DNA of 5,583 nucleotides from Gammaproteobacteria bacterium (lineage in GTDB: Bacteria > Pseudomonadota > Gammaproteobacteria > Steroidobacterales > Steroidobacteraceae): positions 1,118 to 6,700 of the forward strand of contig PMHN01000173.1 of assembly GCA_003156695.1 (NCBI GenBank). Direction: 5' to 3'. Below, in pieces: positions 1 to 5,398 of this stretch (positions are counted from its first letter, which is position 1; the number at the start of each line of letters is the position of its first letter). Below the pieces are notes generated by a model that was not told the DNA's origin, searched no databases, and saw only the letters and a program-made list of their open reading frames with translations. The position numbers and the translations under genes were made by a program.

Positions 1-705
1 TGCACCAGCACGGGTAACTGCACGACCCAGGAGCTGACGCCGGTCGGCACAGTGCTGTACCAGGCGTTCCCGTACCTGAACCTGACGCAGACGCACGTCA
101 GCGGTCTGGACATGGACCTCGCCAGTCGCTTCGATATTGGCAGCGCGGGACGGCTCAACGCCAGCCTGAACTACTCGCATACCTTCCATTACATCTTCGG
201 TATCGCGGGCGATTCGGTCGATCTCGCCGGCACGCACGGCCCGCAGATCATCTCCGGTGACACCGGCAATCCGAAGGATCGTGCCACGGCGTCCTTGGCG
301 TGGGACTTAGGTCCCTGGAACGTGACGGCCTCGGTGAACTACGTGGGTACCTACAACCTCACCGACCCAACCTCTGGATTCAACACGTGCCAGTTTGCGA
401 TCGAGTCAGGTGGTGTACTTGGTCCCCAGCTTACGCGCTTCCCTGGGACGTTCCCGGCTGCCGCCGCGCCTCTGCTGCAGTACTGCGACGTAAAGTCCTT
501 CACGGACGTCGACCTGTACGCGCGGTATGCATTCAACAAGAACTGGGAGGTTCACGGCTCGATCATGAACGTGTTCGGCACGCAGCCGCCGGTTGACCTG
601 CAGACCTACGGCGCCGCCCCCGGCGACGCCCCGTATAGCCCGGCCATGGCGCAGGCGGGCGCGGTGGGCCGGTTCTTCAACGTCGGCGCGACCTACACGT
701 TCTGA
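1..705 (+). CDS. TonB-dependent receptor, C-terminal beta-barrel portion (5' end outside window)
   Basis: The frame is open from base 1 to a TGA at 703-705, giving the last 234 residues of a larger protein. What is seen: alternating polar/aromatic strands typical of an outer-membrane barrel (for example ASLAWDLGPWNVTASVNYVGTYN, split by short turns), a 'NPKDRATASL' turn, a late 'DVDLYARYAFNKNWEVHGSI' strand pair followed by 'MNVFGTQPP', and a terminal 'FFNVGATYTF' ending in Phe, the usual barrel-assembly signal. TonB-dependent receptors import large or scarce nutrients (siderophores, cobalamin, glycans) across the outer membrane using TonB-ExbBD energy; the substrate cannot be told from this fragment. 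Cysteines near window residues 1, 7, 124 and 161 probably lie in extracellular loops and may pair. The plug and TonB box lie upstream of the window. A strong terminator follows, so this is the end of its transcript. The receptor family is confident, the subfamily is not. Confidence 0.93.
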   Translation, partial: CTSTGNCTTQELTPVGTVLYQAFPYLNLTQTHVSGLDMDLASRFDIGSAGRLNASLNYSHTFHYIFGIAGDSVDLAGTHGPQIISGDTGNPKDRATASLAWDLGPWNVTASVNYVGTYNLTDPTSGFNTCQFAIESGGVLGPQLTRFPGTFPAAAAPLLQYCDVKSFTDVDLYARYAFNKNWEVHGSIMNVFGTQPPVDLQTYGAAPGDAPYSPAMAQAGAVGRFFNVGATYTF

Positions 706-715
706 GCCATACCTG

Positions 716-765
716 ATCAACTGAGTCTTGGTTGATAGTCGGCCTCCTCACGGGGCCGAGTTTTT
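716..765 (+). terminator. Double-hairpin rho-independent terminator of the receptor gene
   Basis: Ten bases after the receptor stop there is a first stem, ATCAAC (716-721) pairing with GTTGAT (731-736). A second stem follows directly, TCGGCC (739-744) pairing with GGCCGA (754-759), then G and five T (761-765). The second hairpin with its T-run is a standard intrinsic terminator. The first stem may help it or may be a separate structure. A close copy of the whole element occurs at 1858-1912. Confidence 0.85.
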
Positions 766-817
766 GCGATGCACGTACGCCGTGCTCGCGCGGCGCGATC
801 GGGTGTGCTCTGCAATG

Positions 818-837
818 CCGCGCTTCAAGAAGCGGGG
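818..837 (+). repeat. Inverted repeat in the leader of the protease gene
   Basis: CCGCGCTTC (818-826) pairs with GAAGCGGGG (829-837) around a two-base centre with one mismatch. It could be a regulator-binding palindrome or an RNA hairpin 34 bases before the GTG start. No T-run follows, so it is not a terminator. The rest of 775-858 shows no promoter I can defend. Confidence 0.3.
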
Positions 838-858
838 CCGGGTGAGTCTCTTTGATAT

Positions 859-863
859 AAGGA
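859..863 (+). promoter_or_regulatory. Ribosome binding site setting a GTG start at 871
   Basis: AAGGA lies seven bases before GTG 871, which is ideal spacing. This site decides the start: it places translation in the frame that encodes the first membrane segment of the protease, not in the frame of the GTG at 1043, which has no such site. Confidence 0.75.
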
Positions 864-870
864 CTGCGTC

Positions 871-1780
871 GTGTACGGCCACAAATCATTTCAATCCACT
901 TCCCCGAACCAAACAGGCGCCGCTCATTTTGCGTCGATCTACCTGGTCCTGAGCTTCCTCATCGCCTGCCTATTCTGGCTTCTGGCTTCTGGCTTGGCTT
1001 CATACCAAACACTTTGCCGTTCCCATCCCGCTGATAACACTGGTGATCATCGGATCGTTCGGACCATTCCTTGCGGCGGGAGTGAGCACGTATCTCGAAA
1101 GCGGGCTGCGTGAAACGCTGCGCTTCTACGCGCGTGCGTTCAACCTGCGCATGGGATGGGTCGTCTTCCTGCTATCGTTCTTGCTGATGCCGGTTCTGTC
1201 GATGGGCGCGGAACTGTTGCACTCGCGCCTGATGCATGTGCCCTTTGTCTTCACCATGACCTGGGCCCGTCTCCCGATGGCCTACGTTTTCCTCTTCTTC
1301 CTGGGCGGGACTCTCGGAGAGGAGTACGGCTGGTCCTATTTGTCCGATAAATTGGACGCGTTGCTTCCGTTGAAGGCCTCGGTCTTCGCGCTGGTCGCCA
1401 TCTGGGCGCTCTGGCACCTGCCCTTGTTCTTCATCATCATGCCGGGCCTGTCTCAGGCCTACCTGCCGTTCTACATGTTCTGCCTGAATCTTGTTGCGAT
1501 GAGATTTCTCTTCGCCTGGGGCTACCACAAGGGAGGCCGCAGCGTCATGTCCAACATGCTGTTCCATACGGCCTCGAACCTGGCCGTCTCCGTTGTCGCT
1601 GTGACCCCGTCCGCACAGTATCCGGCCCACGACAAGTACTGGTACTTCATAATCCTTTGCTTCGTGAGCGCAGGTCTGCTTTGGACCCTGTCTCCAGTTC
1701 GCCGCGCGCGTGCTTCCTGCGAGCGTGCGTTAAGCGGCTGCGCTAACAGGGCCGATTCGAGTTCGCAGTCGTTCCCGTGA
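871..1780 (+). CDS. CPBP (Abi/CAAX-type) intramembrane metalloprotease, frame broken by a 7-base repeat
   Basis: Seen: GTG 871 opens a frame encoding a hydrophobic helix (FASIYLVLSFLIACLFWLLA) that ends in nonsense at 1113. The rest of the protein is in the next frame, open from 953 to the TGA at 1778-1780. The break lies in a threefold TTCTGGC repeat (973-993). Removing one unit gives a continuous 300-residue protein reading ...ACLFWLLAWLHTKHFAVPI..., of normal family length. The downstream part holds the three metal-site motifs of the family: GEEYGW with glutamates encoded at 1316-1321, WHLP with His at 1415, and FHTASN with His at 1565 and Asn at 1577, set among several membrane helices. 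The usual EExxxR arginine is Ser here. Family members are membrane proteases acting in prenyl-protein processing or bacteriocin self-immunity; the role here is unknown. It is either a phase-variable gene in the OFF state or a recent pseudogene. Translation from GTG 1043 alone would lack the first helix and has no ribosome binding site. Confidence 0.85.
973..993 (+). repeat. Three tandem copies of TTCTGGC inside the protease gene
   Basis: Units lie at 973-979, 980-986 and 987-993, all identical, followed by a partial TTGGCTT. Seven is not a multiple of three, so each gain or loss of a unit moves the frame. With two units the upstream and downstream coding frames join perfectly; with three, as here, translation ends at 1113. 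Confidence 0.95.
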
Positions 1781-1817
1781 ATCCAGCCGACCAGGTTCGC
1801 GGGCGCGGGCATTGGCC

Positions 1818-1841
1818 CAGTGGCGTACCAGGCGTTCCCGT
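1818..1841 (+). repeat. Fragment copy of the receptor gene (matches 50-73)
   Basis: The 24 bases match receptor-gene bases 50-73 at 22 positions, sharing an exact 16-base core (GTACCAGGCGTTCCCGT without its first G). The reading phase is kept as well: V-x-Y-Q-A-F-P in both places. Similarity appears to continue a few bases upstream. Together with the copied terminator at 1858-1921 this suggests the remains of a second receptor copy lying between the protease stop and the next gene. Nothing else is recognisable in 1781-1857. Confidence 0.65.
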
Positions 1842-1857
1842 GCTTCAGTCACAGTCG

Positions 1858-1912
1858 ATCAACGGCCTTTTTTTGGTTGATAATCGGCCTTCTCACGGGG
1901 GCCGATTTTTTT
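1858..1912 (+). terminator. Double-hairpin rho-independent terminator after the protease gene
   Basis: ATCAAC (1858-1863) pairs with GTTGAT (1876-1881). Then TCGGCC (1884-1889) pairs with GGCCGA (1900-1905), and the flanking A 1883 can add a pair with T 1906; seven T follow (1906-1912). It matches the element after the receptor gene nearly base for base from GTTGAT to beyond the T-run (731-774 against 1876-1921), differing at about four positions plus two small length changes. It sits 78 bases after the protease stop and would end that transcript. It also lies inside the longest reading frame of the next gene, which argues against any start before it. Confidence 0.85.
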
Positions 1913-1927
1913 GCGACGCACACTACT

Positions 1928-3133
1928 GTGAGGTACCGGACTAAAAGGCGCCGCCGTGGTCCTCGGGCGGTGGGCGTGGCGAGCGCCGCGCTGCTCGCGT
2001 TGCTGTCCTCGATAGCTGCTGGACAAGCGCAGCCAGCTTTCGAGTTTTTTGTCGTATCGGGCTCGCAAAACGACGTTCCGTCCGTGCTGAGCGGCACTTC
2101 CGAGCGCGAGGATTCGCTCAACATAGAAATCTGCGACGGCCTGGCGAAGGGTGAGGCGCCAGCGGCCATCGCCAACAGCATCAATCTGCCATTGTCAGAA
2201 GTGCGATCGCGCATCGCCTCGCTGGTGCAGGCAGGGTTGCTGCTCGCCGGTGCTGCAGATTCGTACACGCCGGCCTTTCCGATCATCCATCGCGCCGAGG
2301 CCGGTTGGTTTACGGACATCGACAAGCCGCTCATCCAGGCGACCGTAGCTGCAATCGAGGCGCGACAGCGCGAGCTGCGCACACACTTTCATGACGTACT
2401 GCACCTGCAGGCCGCTCAGGAGCAGGCGCTGTCCCTGGTTCTTTTCGGAGATGTGCTCTTCGATCGTTGGCAGACCCGGCATGTTCGCGAGGGCTTTCTG
2501 CCGGGCTATCCCCCCGCCCGCAGTGGCAAGGTTTTCTATGTTGCGGCGTTGGAGAAAGTCCCGGGTCCCATCGGATCGCTGGGCATCTATACCCATTCCG
2601 AAGCACGCTACGGGGAGGTAGCAGTCATTACCTATGGCCACATAGCGGTCCTTGACCCATTTGCCGGGCGACCGCCTGAGAGTGTGCCGGAGCTGATCGA
2701 TTCCTATCTGGCTTTCGCTCGCGGCACTTCACCGGCGACGACCGAGCTTTGCGAGCTTGGATTCGTCACAGGAGGGCAGCCGGCCATCGCGGTCGTCAGC
2801 CAGAACGCCTACGCGAGGTTGCCGGAAATCACCAGTAGCTTTACCGAAGAACTGCTGCGCCTGCTGAATGCTGATCGCCCGAAGATTCTGGCTGCGTACC
2901 AGGCCTCGCGGTATTCCCCGTCCGTCTCGTTCCAGGAATTCGCGTTGTGGTGGTATCATTTCTTTGACGCCGCGGTGGTCGAGCGACTGATCAGGGATCA
3001 GCTCATAACGGTTCCCGCGGTGGGCTACGCGACGCTGATCGTCATACCCGCAGCAGTTGTGCAGAAGGTCCCGGCTACGTGGTCGGCGGCGGTCGTCCCG
3101 ACGGGTCCTGGGAGTGTCAGTTCTTCGCCGTGA
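1928..3133 (+). CDS. Unrecognised protein with helix-turn-helix-like segment and signal-peptide-like N-terminus
   Basis: The frame is open from before 1820, but a terminator occupies 1858-1912, so I place the start at GTG 1928 (401 residues). GTG 1970 or 1976 are alternatives, and none has a clear ribosome binding site. Seen: a basic stretch (RYRTKRRRRGPR) followed by a hydrophobic run (AVGVASAALLALLSSIAAGQA) that resembles a signal peptide or membrane anchor. Residues about 62-114 form a winged-helix-like unit, 'ICDGLAKGEAPAAIANSINL' with 'SEVRSRIASLVQAGLL', then 'YTPAFPII', the pattern of MarR/ArsR-like HTH proteins. Next comes a charged helical stretch, then an alpha/beta region rich in Gly, Tyr and Val, and an aromatic 'ALWWYHFFDAAVVERLI'. 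Codon usage looks coding throughout. Oddities: no internal methionine, and an apparent DNA-binding fold behind an export signal. It could be a cytoplasmic regulator with a misplaced start or an envelope protein with a repurposed fold. I do not recognise a named family. It converges on the phosphoesterase gene, overlapping it by 17 bases. Confidence 0.75.
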   Translation: MRYRTKRRRRGPRAVGVASAALLALLSSIAAGQAQPAFEFFVVSGSQNDVPSVLSGTSEREDSLNIEICDGLAKGEAPAAIANSINLPLSEVRSRIASLVQAGLLLAGAADSYTPAFPIIHRAEAGWFTDIDKPLIQATVAAIEARQRELRTHFHDVLHLQAAQEQALSLVLFGDVLFDRWQTRHVREGFLPGYPPARSGKVFYVAALEKVPGPIGSLGIYTHSEARYGEVAVITYGHIAVLDPFAGRPPESVPELIDSYLAFARGTSPATTELCELGFVTGGQPAIAVVSQNAYARLPEITSSFTEELLRLLNADRPKILAAYQASRYSPSVSFQEFALWWYHFFDAAVVERLIRDQLITVPAVGYATLIVIPAAVVQKVPATWSAAVVPTGPGSVSSSP

Positions 3134-4112
3134 CTTCGAAGTGATCCGGCTCGCTCCAGGGATGGCCGGTCTGATCGGCCGCATCGAAGCGCACCATGGT
3201 GCCGGTCAACCGGTCCTCCTGGAGGGTGAAGCGCAGGTAGTGGAAATTCACCGAGGTCCGAAGCCGCGACAGCTCACCGAACATTCGCAGATCCGGCACC
3301 GGCTTGGCGCCGCCACCGCCACTCACCAGATACACCACTCCATCGCGGCTGTGGCGTTCGTAGTTGTGCACGTGGCTGCCAATGACCACCACCTGGGCCG
3401 TAAGGGACTTCGCATTCTTTGAGAAGTAACGCGCGACCTCGGCCTCATCCTTCGCCCGGGGGAAGATGGGATCGCGCACCGGCGGGTAGTGCAGTAACAC
3501 GAGGATGAACTTCACTTCGGGGCCGGCGTCCGCGATCTCGCGTTCGAACCAGCTGCGCTGCGGGCTGCCGGGCCTGAGCGCGGAATCCGAGTCCAGGACG
3601 ACGGCGAGGATCTTCGGTCCAATCGTCAGCGAGTACCAGCGGTACGGCTTCAGGTGCAGGGTCTCGAACGCGCTCCACCAGTTCGTGAGACACGGGTCCG
3701 GGTCATCCGCGGGGCAGCCGTTGAATTCGTGGTTGCCGAGCGCCGGGAAAAGCGGGAACTTGCGCTCGGCCCACTCCGCCGTCTCCTTCTTATATGTCGC
3801 GTAGTCATCCGGATCGCTCCCCTGGTACACGAGGTCGCCGCCGATGAGGATCGCCGCCGGGTTCTCGCTCGCCATCTGCGCGACCAGCGCCCGTCGCGCC
3901 ACGGGGTTCGCGACTTTGGCGCGCTCGGTGAAGCGGGTGTCGCCGTAGGTGACGAAGGTGAGGGGCGCGTTGGGATCCGCCACCGGCACCGCGAAGCGCG
4001 GCGGTTCGTCCGGGACTGTGGCCAGGGCCGCAGCGCAGCAGAGCGCAAGGCACAGCGCCAGCCCTGAGGCGGCGAGCCGCGTTCGTCGTTCTCCTTTAAG
4101 TCCAGGGTCCAC
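3117..4112 (-). CDS. Exported calcineurin-like metallophosphoesterase
   Basis: A 331-residue protein with the full metallophosphoesterase motif series: GDTR (57-60), GGDLVYQG (91-98), GNHE (126-129), HYPP with His 208, and HVHNYER (247-253). These residues bind the two-metal centre that hydrolyses phosphomono- or diesters. GDTR in place of GDxH, together with NYER, resembles the purple-acid-phosphatase-like branch; the substrate is unknown. The N-terminus (RTRLAASGLALCLALCCAAALA, then TVPDEPP) is a signal peptide with a likely signal-peptidase I site after ALA near residue 31, so it should act in the periplasm or outside. No lipobox fits. Start: GTG 4112 with a weak AGGA five bases upstream (4118-4121). 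A better AAAGGAG lies inside the frame (4091-4097) but is followed only by ACG, not a normal start. The 3' end overlaps the convergent gene, with no terminator between them. The gene is divergent from the lipoprotein gene. Confidence 0.92.
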   Translation of the reverse strand: MDPGLKGERRTRLAASGLALCLALCCAAALATVPDEPPRFAVPVADPNAPLTFVTYGDTRFTERAKVANPVARRALVAQMASENPAAILIGGDLVYQGSDPDDYATYKKETAEWAERKFPLFPALGNHEFNGCPADDPDPCLTNWWSAFETLHLKPYRWYSLTIGPKILAVVLDSDSALRPGSPQRSWFEREIADAGPEVKFILVLLHYPPVRDPIFPRAKDEAEVARYFSKNAKSLTAQVVVIGSHVHNYERHSRDGVVYLVSGGGGAKPVPDLRMFGELSRLRTSVNFHYLRFTLQEDRLTGTMVRFDAADQTGHPWSEPDHFEVTAKN

Positions 4113-4216
4113 GCGCGTCCTAGCCTACCCTTAGCGCAGCCCGTCCGTCCCGAAGAGCCCGGCTTCCCTCATCGGGTTCCATGCCTTATCGTTTCGGGCA
4201 TTAGGGGGAGTTCCGC
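4113..4216. promoter_or_regulatory. Divergent intergenic region between phosphoesterase and lipoprotein genes
   Basis: These 104 bases must contain the promoters or leaders of both divergent genes. I see no convincing -35/-10 pair. There is a weak hairpin, ATGCC (4181-4185) with GGCAT (4197-4201), just before the lipoprotein gene's ribosome binding site. The promoter role is inferred from gene orientation only. Confidence 0.4.
4203..4210 (+). promoter_or_regulatory. Strong ribosome binding site setting a TTG start at 4217
   Basis: AGGGGGAG ends six bases before TTG 4217. The site supports this unusual start codon, and the resulting N-terminus is a proper lipoprotein signal. Confidence 0.8.
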
Positions 4217-5386
4217 TTGGCATCGAATCCTTCCGCAGCCCGGTGGGCGAGGCTGCCGCGCGCGCTCGCTCTCCTGGGGCTGGGCATTCTCGCGGCGGGC
4301 GTTGCCGGCTGCTCGCTGATCTCGCTCAAGAGCCCCGAGAAGCCCTTGTCCACGCGCGACCTGAACGCGCGGATCCTGACGCATGAATACTCGGCGCGCT
4401 TCATCACCGGCGTCGCGCGGACGGCCGACCAGATCGCCGCCGCAAGTGATGCGCCTGACGTGCGCTTGAACGCCCTGCGCTGGAAGATCGCCGCCGCGGG
4501 GGCGAGCGAGCACGCCGCGAGCCAGATGGCGCCCACGCTGAGCCTCCTGGACAGCTGGGCGCTGGCGGAGCAGATGCGCGATTTCCTCAGCACCGGGGCG
4601 GGGCAAGCGCTCTTCGGAGCACAGCAGCCGGCCGCGGTGAGTCTCGCCGTGACGCTCGCGAGCGAGGCGCAGGACATGGCGCGCACGCTCTCCACGGCCG
4701 CCGAGTTCGCCGCCGGGCAGCACTTCATCGATAACTACATCACCGAGCACCCGATCACGGGACTCGATTTCGCGCGCGCCTCGGTGGTGGACCTGTGGGC
4801 GCGGCAGTCGGGCACGCAGGTGAAGCTGGTGGACACCCTGGGGACCATTCCCGAGGCGATGTCCGAGACCGGCGACCTGGTGCGGATGTACGGCGACACC
4901 ATGCCGTCGCAGGTGCTGTGGCGGGCGCAGCTTGCCGCGCAGGAGTCCGGCATCAACAGCGCCGAGCTGCAGACCGCCCTGCACGAGCTGAACGAGCGCA
5001 TCGCGAAGCTGTCGCAGATGGCGGACCAGGCGCCCGGGCGCTTCGCCGACATCACGCGCGAGACGCGCGCCAGGTTCGACGAGTCCTGGAGGGAGCTGAT
5101 CCACGCCATCGACAACACCGGCACGATGCTCTCGAGTTCCGCCAGTACCGAGCGCGGGGAGCTGGTGAAGGCGGTCGATGCCGAGCGTGCCGCGGCGACC
5201 GCGGACGCGCAGCGCCTGGGGAGCGAGATGATCAGGAGCGCGGGCGAGGAGGCGCGGCGGCTGGTGCGCGAGGCGGTGCTGCTGGTCATCGTCCTGGCGC
5301 TGGTACTCTTCGGGCTGCCCTTTGCCGCCGGTTACTATGTCGGACAGGCGCGCGGGCGGCGCGGCACCGCTTCCACCCATGTATAG
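4217..5386 (+). CDS. Lipoprotein with helical/coiled-coil body and C-terminal membrane anchor
   Basis: A 389-residue protein starting at TTG 4217 behind a strong ribosome binding site. Residues 13-31 form a hydrophobic signal ending in the lipobox VAGC, so Cys 32 should be lipidated after export; Ser at +2 carries no inner-membrane retention signal. The body is largely helical, Ala-rich and charged. Residues about 255-350 (ELNERIAKLSQMAD, then ERAAATADAQRLGSEM and EEARRLVREA) look coiled-coil. Residues about 353-373 (AVLLVIVLALVLFGLPFAAG) form a transmembrane helix, followed by a basic tail (QARGRRG). Having both a lipid anchor and a C-terminal helix is odd: the helix would hold it in the inner membrane, with the coiled-coil in the periplasm and the basic tail inside. 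I know no named family; the coiled-coil near a membrane helix recalls chemoreceptor-like or scaffold proteins, but no signalling motif is seen. The TAXI gene follows after 12 bases, implying one operon and possibly a shared envelope role. Confidence 0.88.
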   Translation: MASNPSAARWARLPRALALLGLGILAAGVAGCSLISLKSPEKPLSTRDLNARILTHEYSARFITGVARTADQIAAASDAPDVRLNALRWKIAAAGASEHAASQMAPTLSLLDSWALAEQMRDFLSTGAGQALFGAQQPAAVSLAVTLASEAQDMARTLSTAAEFAAGQHFIDNYITEHPITGLDFARASVVDLWARQSGTQVKLVDTLGTIPEAMSETGDLVRMYGDTMPSQVLWRAQLAAQESGINSAELQTALHELNERIAKLSQMADQAPGRFADITRETRARFDESWRELIHAIDNTGTMLSSSASTERGELVKAVDAERAAATADAQRLGSEMIRSAGEEARRLVREAVLLVIVLALVLFGLPFAAGYYVGQARGRRGTASTHV

Positions 5387-5388
5387 GA
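5385..5388 (+). promoter_or_regulatory. Ribosome binding site overlapping the lipoprotein stop
   Basis: AGGA shares its first two bases with the TAG stop at 5384-5386 and lies ten bases before ATG 5399. This places the downstream start and suggests the two genes are translated from one message. Confidence 0.55.
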
Positions 5389-5398
5389 CTTAAGCTTA

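Noticed and set aside
20..32. Lipobox in the phosphoesterase signal (LALC or ALCC)
   Set aside because: The residue before Cys is Leu or Cys instead of Gly/Ala/Ser, and a good signal-peptidase I site (ALA) follows; the positions given are residues of that protein.
855..863. A -10 promoter element in GATATAAGG before the protease gene
   Set aside because: Transcription from it would start at or inside the start codon, and the AAGGA is better explained as the ribosome binding site.
1043..1780. Protease gene starting at GTG 1043 as a complete intact gene
   Set aside because: There is no ribosome binding site before it, and good membrane-protein coding continues upstream in the same frame to about 990, then in the other frame to GTG 871 with a well-placed AAGGA.
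1820..1927. Extending the HTH-like gene upstream to GTG 1820
   Set aside because: This part contains the duplicated receptor fragment and a full intrinsic terminator with seven T, has no ribosome binding site, and its translation mimics the receptor fragment (YQAFP).
3654..4067. Plus-strand frame opposite the phosphoesterase gene
   Set aside because: It lies antisense to a gene with complete catalytic motifs, and its product is Arg-rich without recognisable features.
4169..5380. Long minus-strand reading frame of 403 codons opposite the lipoprotein gene
   Set aside because: The product is a low-complexity Arg/Gly/Leu/His-rich mirror of a GC-rich gene. The plus strand has a strong ribosome binding site, lipobox and membrane helix.
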